Under the pieces are notes generated by a model. That model had not been told where the DNA came from. It did no database searches and saw only the letters and a list, made by a program, of their open reading frames with translations. From Diprion similis (taxonomy: Eukaryota; Arthropoda; Insecta; Hymenoptera; Diprionidae): a DNA stretch of 64,000 nucleotides. Of this stretch, positions 43,421 through 57,600 are shown piece by piece. The position numbers and the translations under genes were made by a program. How positions within the stretch are numbered: the first letter of the stretch is position 1; the number at the start of each line of letters is the position of its first letter. The stretch lies in contig NC_060106.1 in NCBI RefSeq assembly GCF_021155765.1, positions 19,184,031-19,248,030 of the forward strand. Direction: 5' to 3'.

Positions 43421-43890
43421 TATAATATATGTAATATATGTATATTATATGAATAATAGCTAGTAGATTGAAAGGATAAAGAGAAAGGATGCTCGATGTA
43501 CGGACTTCTTGATATTTTATTTAATGAGAACTGAACAGTATAAGTAATATCGTATCAAGTATCGGCGCTAATTGATACCCTAATTTGAGGATAAAAATTA
43601 AACTGTAAAAAGTTGATGTGAAAACGATCGGAGTGTGTTATAAGTATATTATTAATTACTCGTACAGACATTTTCATGTCCCCGTCGTAATTTCGTTCTC
43701 ATACGCGTGTTCACTTATTAATACATCGTAATAATAATAAAAATAGTAGTAACAACAACAACAACAACAACAATAATAATAATAATAATAATATATTGAC
43801 GGCGAATCGCAAAATATTGTTTCCATTCACTTTCCATTGTTGTACTCTAACGAAATAAATAAATAAATAAATAAATAAATAAAGCGAAGA
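42540..43890. repeat. Cluster of microsatellites
   Basis: Simple repeats in 1.3 kb: GA (42557-42580), GAA (about 42635-42656), AAAAG (about 42708-42732), TA (43036-43060), GT (43068-43083), CATA (43387-43412), AAC/AAT (43752-43792) and AAAT (about 43853-43882). No gene is seen among them. Confidence 0.85.
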
Positions 43891-44482
43891 AAGTAAGAAA
43901 AGGAAACTTATATTAAAATAAAAAGTGAAATTAAATTCTTTTTTAAAAATAATTTGACCTTTCTTCTGCCGTTAAAAAAGTTCTATAAAAAATTGAAATT
44001 CGAGTGATATTTGTTGCACGTTATTCGTCGACCGTTCGGTGCTGAGATCGGCGAAAGGAAAGTGAATATTACAACACACAGTGCATATAATCCAGTGCAG
44101 ATTTGGGTGGATCAAGTTCGACGCCGAAAAAGTGAGTAGCTAAAGCTTTTTTGAAACATTGAAATAGAGCATAAAAAAAAAAAAAAAAAAAAAAAAAAAC
44201 GAAAGAAGGATCAACGAAAACACAAAATATCCTTGCATTGCAACGGATATCCGGGCGTATTCTGTTTTTATATTTCCTTTCGGAACGAGCTTGCAATGAA
44301 AAGGAATGCTGTGCCATTCCAAACTGTTAAGCTTCGCCCATAATCCACTGGCTGCGTATATAAACAAGTATATAACTGCGAAAATATGCAGCGGTCGAGT
44401 CGTAAAACTGCATGCGAAGTTGCGATTTCATTCGTGTTTCGCGATTTTGCAATTTTTAATGCTCTGTAAAATCAATCAGTTT

Positions 44483-44504
44483 CCCCCCCCCCCCCCCCCC
44501 CCCC
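44483..44504 (+). repeat. Poly-C tract, 22 bases
   Basis: An uninterrupted run of 22 C followed by A-rich sequence. The complementary G run could form G-quadruplex structure. The length may be affected by sequencing error. Confidence 0.9.
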
Positions 44505-47500
44505 AAAAAAAACCTAAGAACAGAGCTTATGAAGTAAAATTTTAATTCATTGACTTGTATTTTATTACCGTAGCTTTTGTTTTTCTTATCATAGAAAGAA
44601 ACTGAGATTTGTATGGTAAAATAAGAAACGTTCATTTGTTGATAATTTTCAAAAAGAACAGATTTATATTCACAAATGTAAAAATTCCATGGTTTAAATA
44701 CATTTTCTTCTAAATCAGGGCTCATTTGATTTCCGAATAGATAGTTTTTGTTTTTCGTATAATCTGTGAGGTCGTTAATTATAATCGTTAATAATTTTTC
44801 ACAAAACGAGTTTATTTTATCAATTGAGATACTAATTGTATAGAGAGTAAAAATTCATCTGAGAAAATTCGTGTAATTAATTCGTTTAAGAAAGAAAACG
44901 AGCTATCGATATAAGTTATGCAATGAAATTCGGCGAATCGTTCGTTTTTGAAAAAAAGAATCTATGCAGTAATCTAATTTCGCTTTGATGATTAATCGTG
45001 AGAAATTTTTTTTTTTTCGACATTTTATATTTATATTTTTGAAATAACTTTGTGTTTAGAAAAAAGATAATTGTTTTTAGGCCACTAAAAGGTTTGTTTC
45101 GGTTAAAACAAAAGTTTTGTCAAAAAATGAGCGTTCTACGTTACGTGGAAGATCGATCTCTCCGATTTGATTCCTTTTCTAATACGTTATAGTACACTAA
45201 AATCTAAGCGAACTTATTTTTTTTTTATCTGCCATTAAACAATTTCAGAGGGTGAAAACTACCCCCAAATATCGATACCCAATGGAGTGATTTTTCGATG
45301 CGCTTGATCGATTTGAATGAAACCAACGCTGAAAAGTTTCTATTCATTAGTAAAATCCTCTTTCAAAGCAACAATAATAAAATTTCATTTATTCCTCAAG
45401 ATATTTGTCTAAAAAAAGTTTAGAGTCAGTCTTACCTAAATCTGAAAGCTAAAGCTTAATTTTCAATCACAATTTAGCTTTGAATTAACAGACATGTACA
45501 TGGTGATTAGAATTTTGTTTATTTATGAAAGATGAAATCTCATTTTTAAAAGGGTGAAGTTGCGTCAAAAATTAACGAACTTTATACAATTATATATAAC
45601 ACATCGTCCTCTAGGATGAATTTTGGTCGCACTATTGAGAAAAAAATGCGCGGAATTTTGTTGCTAAATAAGCAAAGTGTGTCGCGGGCAGATTTAAGCA
45701 TTGCGGATGAATAAATTCAAGCCAGCGAGGAAAACGTTTTGTTGTGACAATTGTGACGCCGTGGTTTACGCCTGGCGAGCTTTCGCTAGCAGCCGGGCTT
45801 GGCATGAACTATGCTTATTATTACACACGTGCCTAGTGCACGGATATATGCCAGAGCTAAGCACCTGAAATGCCCGAGTATCTGCACGCATGTATATATA
45901 ATATACCTACACAGCATCCGAGTGACTAGATTCTAGAGCTTAGAGAGCTTATCGTCGTCAGAGTCTAGACGTTACACCTCCGCTTTCGGAGAATCGTGTC
46001 AAAAAAAAGTTCGCCTTTTTTCTCGCCAAAAATATTCTACGCAGATCATTCCGGGCGATTATTTATTTTTATTTTTTTTTTTTTATTTTTTTTTTTTTTA
46101 TATATACATGTAATAAAAATTTTAACTTTATAATTTGTTCAACGAAATGATCGCATTTTTTTTTATTTTTCCTACCAATTTCCAAATTTTTTTCCCCGAT
46201 AATAATTATAATATCTATTAAATCTTTAAATCATTTGATACAAATCAAAACGAGTCAATTGAAGTTACTTTTTGTAATTTAAAATCGTTACGAATAGCAT
46301 GAAGTCACTGAAAAACTTTGAAAAACCTCGCGGTGTCGTCTAAATTCACGCAATGTCACTTGAAGTTATTCGAGTTCACTCAAATTCACTTCGTTCAATC
46401 GGTCTTCCGAAACGATTCGTTTCTTTGCAGTTTTCTCAAGTCCGTTGCGAGATAAGAATCACGATCATTCGAAATCCGGAGGAAGAAGTGAGAATTATTC
46501 TTTTTCCAATCCAGACTTGATCGAATCATATGGACGTTTTTTGTGATTTTGATTCTCTATCTTTCTTATTTCCATTTCTTTTTCTTTTCACTGTGCAACG
46601 GTCACACACGTTTGTTATACATATATATACACATCGTAATTCGTTATTCAATATATTTATGTACCTATATAACGCATACGTTCAGGCTAGATATAAATAA
46701 AAAAAAATATTCATGCTCGCTACTGATATAATTATGAAGTTCAATATTCAATTTTTGTTGCCTTAATTTCCGTTATTTTTCACCTCGGAAAAAAATATTT
46801 TCGCAAAATATTCGCGAATATTGTATTCAATCAATACCGCCGATACATTATCAATTATACGTATACGTGGGTATTAAAAAATAGTAAACAAATCTATCGA
46901 TTTTATAATCCAGGGAAATGAAAATTAGAATTTTGATTCGAAACTTTCTAAATCCTCGCCGTAAATTTTTTTTTTTTCTTCAAATTAAAAAAAAAACGAA
47001 GAAAAAAATAGTAAAACGGAAAAAGTATAAAGCATTCGAATATATGCATGCTACTATATATAACACACAAACACATAGTAATGATACTCCCATTATCCTT
47101 TTCCGGTTATGGGGATCCGGCTCGTAATCGTTACTTCCGTTATTTCGTGTCACTTTTTTCCTTCCCCTAAACACACGATGAGCGTGTATATTTTTTTTTT
47201 CTCATCCATGTTGGGCACCGTTTTCTTCGTTAAATAATATCGCAAATTTTTCTACACAGCGTTGCTAAAATACGAAAGAAAATTCCGAAAATAGTCGCGA
47301 ACGCGGCCGACCGACGCACGGGAATGAAAATAAATAACGCGAAACAAAACGAAATAATAAAAAGGCGAGAGGCGAAATTGGCCTGCCACCGAGAATTTCA
47401 CCATTAATCTTCGCCTTGCGTAATTCAACCTTCGAGGTGTCCATCGGTCCATGAATACACCGGTCAAAGAGAGAGCCTAATTGCTCCGTTCCTGTGTCGC

Positions 47501-50354
47501 GATCTTCGAATATTCTCCGCCCTCGTGTTTCACTCAAATTCCCCTTAATTTTCATCTCAGTTCCTTCGTCGTCCTCCTTCCTTCGTTCGTTTTTCTTCAA
47601 AACCTGATAATTTATCGAGCCTTCGAATATTATTTATCCATCATTTTACACGTGTTTTTTTTTTTTTTTTTAAATATATTCTCACTTCATCGTTTACTTT
47701 AAGACATTTTATACGTGCTTTTGCACGCTTGAGAATATTCTAAGACAAATAGAAAAACAAAAAGAAAAGCAAAACAAAAAAACTAAGAAACAGGTACTCT
47801 TCAACTTCCGGAGCTTAACTTTCCGCGATAAATTTCCGAGTTCAGAGCGAGTGAAAACTAGGTAAGAGATACACTCATTCTCTGAGAATCCAGAAAAGCT
47901 CTGCGTCAGTGTGCAGCTTTCGAGCTTACACTTTTCGAGCTCGGTTGGCAGTGTGAATCGACTATTTTTGCTGCCTTGTTCCAATTTTTGCAAGTCTTTC
48001 TCCCTACTTTCGTTACAGAATGCAAAACACGATATAGAATCTCCACATGTTATCCTTGAAATACAAAATTTTTAATTTTTTTTTTCTTCAAAATCACTTT
48101 CTTTTTACTTTTTCATGGGAAAGTCACCTTTTTAAATTATATCACGATAATCTAGGTTTCACTTTTTTCCTCACAATTCCTTGAAAGTTGAAGGAAAATC
48201 AAAAAAGAAAAGAAAATCGCCGGATTTCCTATAATATCGAGTATCAAAAAAGTACAATTTATTTTCTTTGCAACCGCGTGACATTGTTTACTTCGTAGAA
48301 CTTACCTTATAGTGATTCCAAATTGAGGTAGGATTTTGTTTATCGATCAATATTAGATAACATTCTATGTACAGTATTTTTTTATGAGAATCAGCCTTCA
48401 GTAACTTCAATTTTGTGATTACTGTACAATAATTGATTCCTACCAGTCACTTTTGAATCACTTTTTTAATTTGATTCGTCAATTTTTTCACTTGTTTGGG
48501 GGCTACTCAATCACTACCAGCCTAGAAATTGAATTACATGTATATTCATCTTGCACAAAAATTTCTCTATTTTCGATTTAAACTTGTGTTAATTGTTAAT
48601 GTCTTAAATAATCTTCATTGGTTGAAAATACGCTCAGCAAATTTTATTTTACACTTTATTTCGAAATAAATTTACACACCTGCAATCAGGTTCGAAGGAT
48701 TGATCAATATACGTTATTATCTAGATGATCACGCCTCGTTCAAACATTCCGCAAATTGTGTGGAGGAAACGATGATATCTCTGGTATATATGACAGCTGA
48801 TAAATGGGTCAACGGGTGTACGCAAATCGCACATAGATCCTATATTTGATTCTGAATCCTTGGAAATTTATACTTAAAATCTCAAAAATATTCCCTGAAT
48901 AAAATTGGAAAAATTAAAAAATCATAATTAGAAAACGTTGAAGAACAATTTTCACCATTAATTTCCCCGCGCAGGATTTCTGTTCGTTTTTTTTGTTTTC
49001 AAATTTTTTTTTCTTCTTTCACTTTCACAAAAATAGTAACAAAAATTTTCTTCACGCGACTGACGAATATGCGAAGTAAGTTACTTGAATTTTGAAGAAA
49101 GACAATAATAAAAAAAAAAAAAAAAAAAAAAATAACTAGGGATGATTTTGTATAAATAACTGCATCAAATTATATTCATCTATTCTTTTATTTTCGTTTC
49201 GATAATACTACAGTCTGACCGCAGGTGTGTTAAGTATAGAAATCGAAATTCGCGCGTTTATTTTGTATGGTGTATTCCGTTATAAACGAGGCTATAATAC
49301 ATCATTTCATCCTGTCCTCACGTTCGCAGGTAATAACCAGCCAATCGCCGTCTCTGGCAAGAGTCCGAATTCATGTATACATATGTGTATCTATATACTA
49401 CTGTATATGTATACATATATCTATACTGCCTATTGTACTACAGCCTAGTGTACGTATAACGTACATGTATGTAATATATAGATGCTTTATACATGGACGA
49501 GACACACCGCTGATGATTATTAACCCCGCGTTAAGTACAGTCCGTACTTCACGGTTTCTCTATGGACTATCTATATGTATATATATATATATACAGAATT
49601 GTACGTGACTTGTATAGAATCGAGCTAGTTCGCCCAACGCCGATATATATGTATAGTAAGGCGGGAAATATATAACTGCAGCTAATTTTGCGATCGAACA
49701 ATTTGCAACAAAATAATCGTTGCTCTGAATTGTCATGAAAAACTTGCGGGATATTCAAAGAAAATAATAATGTGATGAGAATTTTTTAGGTGGAAAAAAA
49801 AAGGAAATGAATTTTTAAGTGAAAACAATAAAAGCAATATTAATTAACGTATATGTAACGTATTTTATCGTGTTACATCAAAGTTAATTATCGGTCTGAC
49901 TTTCACGTGCTTTGCGATAGTTTTTGTAATTCTGTTTTCGAACTTTTCAACCTTTGGAGGTGCGTGGTTCGTTAGTTTTTTTTTTTTTTTTTTTTATCAT
50001 ACGTTTACCTCTCTCTATCTCTCTCGTTTCTCGTTTCGTTCAAACTTTCGAAATCAAATTTGACAGATTTTTTAACCGGCGATGAATCGTTGTTGGTTTT
50101 TCTTTTATTTAGCGAAGCTCAAACTTCTCGATAAAAGTAACTCATGTTCTTTTTCTTTCAAAGATTTGCAATTTAAATTAAATCCTGAATAACTTCTAGT
50201 CTGTATAGTATTCTCGAAACAGAAATAACCGAGAGAATAAATTTCTTGTATGTTAATAAAATAATTATAACAATCAAATGTTCCTATTATAATGAATATT
50301 AATACTATAGAAGCTGGATTATTTAATATATAACGAGCAAAGCCGGGTTTATGT

Positions 50355-50358
<4 letters not shown>

Positions 50359-50430
<72 letters not shown>

Positions 50431-50432
50431 TA
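50359..50432. repeat. (AT)n microsatellite, about 73 bases
   Basis: A nearly perfect AT run. A second TA run (about 50799-50832) leads straight into the foldback element that follows, where TA would also be the insertion target. Confidence 0.95.
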
Positions 50433-50795
50433 AACTGGCGGTGATCCGATGATTGATAAACTTTGATTAAAAGTTACATTGTTTCGACAACTATTCCAGT
50501 AATATCTTGATTATAATACCTCGTCCGCTAATAGAAGCTAAAACCCCCGACCTGGGTCGCGATATAAACCCCTCAAAGATTATTAACACACCGCTAAACT
50601 CCGCATTATGGGTAGAATGGGGTGAACACGCGCGACCCGGTTTCGATGATGGGAATGATAAAAACAAAATAACAAAAAAAGAAACAGTGACATCCATAAA
50701 ATTAAAATCACTTCTTACGAATGATTCGGATTATATTCACCGATGATCAATATCAAATAAATATAATTCTTCGTTACGGAAAGTATAACTCGAAG

Positions 50796-50830
<35 letters not shown>

Positions 50831-50833
<3 letters not shown>

Positions 50834-51442
50834 GGTGGCGCAAAAAAACCGACTATTTTTTTTTTTTTTTCAGTCTCGTGTGCAAAATGTTAGTTTTTGA
50901 TGTTTCAAGAGTCCACTCCGAAAGACAGCTCAAAAAAAAAAAATTTTAAGGGGTCGTTCAAAATTTTTTTAAATGTCAAAAATTGTCAAAAAATTAAATT
51001 AAAAAAATTATATTTTCAGTATTTTGTTTGATTTTTAATTCATGTCGTGGTGTATTGTTATCGATTCTTTCTTACTGAATTAAAGAAAAAAAAATTTATG
51101 AAATTTTAATATGAATATTAAAAGGTCGCTCGAAAAGATCTAAAGAAATGCACAAAAAATTGAAAAAAAATTATGAACGACCTTTCAAAAATCAAATTTT
51201 GAACTGAAACTTTCGGAAACTTATTTTTTTTTTGTCTCTAAAATTATACCGTAACGAGAGAAAATTAAAAAAAAAAAAAATCGATTTTTTACGATTTCTG
51301 ACGTTTTAAAAAATGTGAAGCGACCTCTTAAAAATTTATTTTTGAACTGTCCTTTGGAGCGGGCTCTTAAAACATCGAAAACTAACATTTTGTCACACGA
51401 GACTCAAAATCAAAAAATAGTCGGTTTTTTTGCGCCACCCTA
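50831..51442. mobile_element. Foldback MITE with long terminal inverted repeats, TA target
   Basis: The left end TAGGGTGGCGCAAAAAAACC and the right end GGTTTTTTTGCGCCACCCTA are exact inverses. Complementarity continues inward imperfectly for well over 100 bases (e.g. CAAAATGTTAGTTTTTGATG against CATCGAAAACTAACATTTTG). TA occurs at both outer ends, inside an AT repeat, as expected of a Tc1/mariner-type target duplication. The 608-bp body has no transposase frame, so it is non-autonomous. Confidence 0.85.
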
Positions 51443-54207
51443 ATATATATATTCAAAAATACAAATTAATACAGATGGGTTAAACAATTATTTACATTGC
51501 ATATACCGAGTGGTAAATCAAAATATTAATCATAATTGTTTTTATACGTTTTTAAACTTGTGAATAATTGTTTTTAGCAGATAAATTAAAATCATTCCGC
51601 GTACTCTCTTCGGTATTAAATAATTTTTCTAAAATATTCTTGTCATTGTTTTATCGATTCACAGTAATTATATTTCACGTCTCACATGATTTCTTGCGAA
51701 AGTTTCGCACAAAGTTACCGTTGCATGATATTATCTGCGAGATATACAGAGTGACGTTGACGTTGTCGAAGATAATTATCATATTATTATTATTATGATT
51801 ATTATATAAAAGAAGCGAAAAATTGATTTGCATTTATAAAGCGCTGAAAGTCTTTTGTTTCTTTTCTTTTTTTTTTTGTCGTTTTTTTTGACCGCGCGAA
51901 ACTTAATCGCGGGTATATTATCTTCTTTCTTGGTAAACTTATTTGCAAAGTTAAAAAAAAAGAAAATTGTAAAGCCCGAAGTATTCGGTGCGGTACAAAA
52001 ACTTTCTCGCTGTTGTAGTGTATTGTTGTTGTTCATATTAATCCATAATCCTATAGGTGTGTATATACATATAAATTTACGCAGTTTCTGGTCACCGGCG
52101 ATTTTTGATTTTCTATTCGCGTTGCTATTTTTCTTGTAAATTTAGCAACGAAATACGACAATTAGCGCGGGTTGAGTTTCTGCAAATTTTTCAGAGCGAA
52201 AAGCTTATCTACCTGTAAAATAGAAAATTTCGGAAATCATTTGTACGGTGAAGTAGTATTTTTGAAAATTTTAACAGATTTTCTTTGAGCATCGGAATTT
52301 TGGTTATATTTTTTTTTTTTTTTGTTTTTTTTTTTCTTTCTTAGAGTATTACGTATTTATTGTGTTGTGAAAAATTGATCACAGGTTATATTAAGATGGG
52401 AAAAAATTTTTGACGAATCTATTTTCATAGCAAATTTTTTTTATACCGTCATTAAAATTACAAGGAATCGACTATAACGTTGCAACTGTAAAATTTTCCG
52501 TGCTAAAAAGTTTTCCCGCGCGGATTGTAAATCACGAAATTTTAACGATCCGTACGTTTGATTGATTTTTAATTTGAAAGTTGATTCCAGAATAGAAATG
52601 AAATGAGTATAAAGCAGTAAATTATAGTTGTTCGTAACCGAGGGAAACTTTAGAATTTTATTTTTGTTCTCACTCGTCTTCAAAGAAATCTCTCTTGAAG
52701 TCAAATCGTTCTTTTTCTTCCCTCTCTTTTTCTCATCTTTTTAGCTCAATCCCAATTCTTTCCTTTTCTCTCATTCCACAGGCAGTTTAAACTGCCAGAA
52801 GGTGGAAGAGACGTGGGTTTTAATTACACCCGGTGTTCAACTCGAATGGTTAAATTAATTAGCCAAATCTTTGTTCGAGGCTTAAAATCTTTTTTCACTT
52901 TCCAAGAAACATCCAGCGAATCAAAATCCGCTGCAATCGATCATCTCCGAGAGCAGCGTGAGTAGTTTAATCAACTTTCAGCCAGATAACTCCTCGCGAA
53001 ATATATACAAGTACCTATACACATATATATATATATATATATATATTCTTGAGCCTCCGTCTCCGACGAGGTAATAAAATAGTTTCGATATCTGGAAATC
53101 CACTTTTTTCATACTTTACTGACTATTGCCGGAGCATTGAAGCTGGGCTTGCACCAGCCGGAGAGAATAAACGAACTTCAAGAGGACTTCACGACTTACG
53201 TCGATATATATGTATGCTATAATAAAAAGAAAACTTGAAGTAAAGGTGAAGAAATTTAATCAAGGATTTTTCAAGCCATCGATTTCAGTTTATTTCGTAT
53301 TTTCAAATCGATAAGCTTACAATTGTTTCTCAATTATCGATATTAATATTAAATTTCTCAATGAGCTTTGAAGTTTTCAACCTAAGGTCTATCTGAGTTT
53401 TGACAATTTTCAAAATAATCTTACATTTTTCGCGAACACTCGACATCTTGATGAGAATTTTTTTTGAATCGATCAATCAATCACTTCTACGGAATTATCA
53501 GTGCGTTTGATGTTACGTTTTATTTTCAAAATTCACCAATTTTTTATGCACGGAGAAAAATAAAATGTGAATTGGAAATTCGGTGATAAGTAGATCCCAA
53601 TTGGTTAACAATTTTCATAAACTTCGAACAGCCGTCATTTTATAGCCGGAAGTCTATCTGAATCATGATAAATTTTACGTACCTGTTATATTTTCAGTGG
53701 ACACCTAATGTTTACGATAAAAAATATTTCACCGTATCCATCGATTGTTCATTTCTCAGGAATTTCGTTAGTCTTGTTGTTTCTCTTTTTTATAAACCTC
53801 ACAATCCGTCCAACAGACAGAAATGAACAACAAACTATAAATTCGGCGGAAATCGCGACTGAATTTATAAGCCTGGTTAAAACCGGAAGAGATTAAAACA
53901 TTTTCGATGTCAAGTGCAGGTCACTGACCGAGCGACCCTTGCAGCAGGCCGTTTGAAACCCGACGAAGTTCTTGGCGATCAGCTGGCGTCGTGGCGTCTT
54001 ACAAAATGTTTAAAAATAATCGGCTGGTCAGACATCGTCAATACTGCAACGTTTCGCGGAAATTCCCTTCGTCTCTTTTTTTATATGCTCGCATTTTTTT
54101 TTTATTCTTCTTTTCTTCTTTTATGTATAATTCTCAGCTATTTTTCTCCCGCAGTTATCTGGTTTTTCGAAACTTTTTCCATTACTGCGTTTTTCATTTT
54201 TTCCATT

Positions 54208-54693
54208 CGCGTACCGGAGATTTTTGCGCTGATCTTGCGACCAGAAATATAACCGTAACAGGTATACTTAAATTAGATGTACAAGGCTGATTCTGGACAC
54301 AGATTCCTACTACCGACACTCATCGACATTTCACCCGAGACTCAAACCGCTTTTCGCAACGATATTACCGACTTATTCCTCCTGCTTTGCCGATATTTTA
54401 TCAACTGAAGATAAAAAGTCACGTCGGAATCTGTGTAAAAATGATTCTGTCCAAACGGTCTAGACACAGATTCCTACGCGACTTTTTATCTTCAGTTGAT
54501 AAAATATCGGCAGAGCAGGAGGAATAAGTCGGTAATATCATCACAGAAAGCGGTTTGAGTCTCGGGTGAAATGTCGATAAGTGTCGGTAGTAGGAATCTG
54601 TATCCAGAATGAGCTTTGTACATCGCAACGTAGGTATTCCTGTTACGGTTATATTTCTGGCTGCAAGATCAGCGCCAAAATCTCCGGTACGCG
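54208..54693. repeat. Long near-perfect hairpin (foldback), loop about 27 bases
   Basis: The left arm (54208-54436) opens with CGCGTACCGGAGATTTT and the right arm (54464-54693) closes with its inverse, AAATCTCCGGTACGCGG. Arms pair through most of their length with scattered mismatches (e.g. CCAGAAATATAACCGTAACAGG against CCTGTTACGGTTATATTTCTGG). The loop is only about 27 bases (54437-54463). Complementarity stops abruptly at both outer ends, without an obvious target duplication. It could be a foldback mobile element or a hairpin-RNA locus. Confidence 0.85.
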
Positions 54694-57600
54694 GTTCAAT
54701 AATGCAGAAATCAATCGGAAGTCAAGTAAAGCTTCTTCATGTGTGTGAGCTCCTGATTCAGGATCAGAAGTTTATCGCATCAACGTATTTCTCATCACGT
54801 CTCATTTTGCAATGGAAGGATTTTACCATTCGTTCCGCCCGAATTTCACAGGGTTAGGTATGTGACTTTTTTCCACCCCTGTTATACTGGAAAGTGATTT
54901 TTCGGTACGTGAAACGGGGTACATTTTTTATTATACTCTATATTCAATCATAAGCAATATGCGTGTGAAAAGGTTTTGATCGAAATTGACTTCGCCTTCA
55001 ATCTTACACTCAGATTTTCTTGAGTCGATGCATTTTTCATCGTTCGATTCAACGTGATGTTACTTTTTAATCGGTTAAATGACCGTTGAAAAGGTTTACG
55101 AATCGAAATTCGATACTTTTTGTTAATTTCATAGAGAAATGAACGAAATTTTAAACAAGAATTTTACAGTTTTTTCACTTTCAAGGAATATCGCGTAGAA
55201 TTTTATTCAGAAAAATAATTCATTGCAAGGGAAGGGAAACGTTATTGAATTTTTTATTTTCTTTTTCCAATGTCGCTATTTGTTGATCGAAAAATCAGTG
55301 TAATCATATTGAAAAAATAAATCTTCAACATCATCAAGGTATTAAAAAAACAGACAATAATGAGACATAAATTATTGGCGATACTACAAAAAATGAATCA
55401 AGTCCAAAAATATTTTCAGTCTTGTTTTCTATTTCATCAAACTTGAGCTTGCGAAACCGCTCGACGATTATAATTTTGATTATTCCTCACCCCATGGACG
55501 TTACGCATTATTTTCCGTGGAAGGGTGAAAACAGTGTAAGACAGAACGCGCATCCCTGAACGTCCAAAAACAGATTATTGTTATTATCCCGAGTCTAAAG
55601 CGAACGAGCGAATGGCGATAATTATTGCTGTTGACATTTGAAAGCCACCATCTAGGTTATACGCCGTTATTATATAACAAGCTTTCTCCATAGGCTGATC
55701 CAACATGGCGTCTGGCTCACAGTAAATAGAACTTCGCGTGTAAACTTGCAAGTAATGAGAAAAATTTCACCCCTGTGTTAGAAAAAAATTATTAATTTTC
55801 AAAAAGAGAGAAAACGACTCGTTAGCTTAAGTTTTTTTTTTCCTTTTTTTTTTCCTTTTTTCTTGTCTTTTGAGCACATAATTTGTTGTCAATTTTTTTT
55901 CCACCCTCGCGGTTTCGTCACTTTTCTTTCTTTCTCTCTTAATTCCGTTCCTCTACTCACTTCTTATCTGCCTTTTTCAGGCCAGTCTTAACGCAGAAAT
56001 TATGGGTCCTCTGAAATTTTTTAGACAGTTTTTACACCGCCTTTATATCATTCCGATATATTGTCTACATTAATATTTGACTGCTGGTAAAGAGAAAAAA
56101 AACCAAAACAAAATAGAAATAAAAATTTCTCCATCAAAATAAATTCCATTACTCACACATTTTAAACACTTTCTTGAAACAACAATTTTTTTGTTTCACA
56201 TTTTTTTTTTTTTTTCTTCTCTCTCATGCAGGGTACACGTAATAATTTCTGCTATGAATATGTATATCGGGATAAAAAGTGTTACTTCAAGGTATTAACT
56301 AACCACTCCTGAACGGGATCCGTAATTTTTTATTTTCTTTCCGATTTTAGAGAATGTTCATCTTTCAATTTCTCATTCCTTACATTTTCCGGGGCAAATT
56401 TTTTACAGACCGAGAGAAAAATCATGCAAAGGGCGGACATTCTCGGGCATAGGATATACAATATACATACATACATACGTGCCTATAAATAATTCGGTTT
56501 TCACTCTCGTTATCGGTGCCGCAGGGAAGGTATAACAAACCTGCCTGTTTTTTTTCCTCTCTCTCTCGTTTTCATTATCCTCTCTCTCTCTCCGTATTTT
56601 CTTTATTTTTTCTCTCATTTATTTCTGCGCCGTGGTTTTCCGCATTTTATTTTCTTTGCGGGAAAGTTTTTTCAGCTTTTTCAATTCTCTACCTTTTCCG
56701 TCTCGTTTTCACAACGCTCACTTTTCACGTCTTCTGTGTAACGATCGCGTACCGTTTGAATCAAAAGCCGAGTCTAAGGCTGTGGAAAGGAGAAACACTG
56801 TTTGAAAAATTTCTGGCAATTTTATTTGACCCAAAAATCCCGAGAACGCGAATAAAGAAGCATCCTTAGTACGCGATAGGAACGAATCTGAGATAATCTT
56901 AACGTTTTAACTATCCTATTCTAATTTCTTTTTTTTTTTTTAATATTTTGTCTCAATTTTGCAGTTTTTTACAACAGACTTTTATTCATTTTTCGATTAT
57001 TCCTGCTCCTTTTTTCACGAGAAATTCGTTTCGTCGGATACTTTTTTATGCTCGATTAAAAAAATTTTACAAAGAGATAGAAAATGAAAATAATTACGTA
57101 ACGGAAAAAATATAATAATTCGCAGGAATATGGACTTAAGGTAGCTATTTATATTCTCACTTTCAGATGGTTATTAATTTATAGCATGTCTATCTATATA
57201 GGTCAGAGCTGCGACTATCCCATGGATGATAAGATAATGTGCAGAATAGAAATATAACTGGGCTCGGATAAAGGTTGAAGCTTTAAAGATGAGCGGGACG
57301 TACAGTCGGGTGAAAAATTTTTCGTAACAGATAAGTGACGAAGGAAAAATTCAAAGGGTTCAACTAAAGCTGATCTAGTTAATTAAATATGATTAAACGA
57401 GTATAAATACTTTGTTATTAACTCTGTTGGATAAATCACATTTTATATGGTTGAATTAACGAGATGTTTATGCAATTTAAGTGAAGTGTTTTAACCTTTT
57501 TTCCTATATCAAATTCAAATTTTTTCAATTCGATGCAGGAATTAGATTCACTTCAGTGATACTATGATTCAAAGTGATCTATTCTGTCACGTTTTTGATT

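Noticed and set aside
53914-54252. A 112-codon plus-strand frame with hydrophobic stretches
   Set aside because: The hydrophobic part comes from TTT/CTT-rich DNA and the frame runs into the left arm of the 54-kb hairpin; no exon borders of quality.
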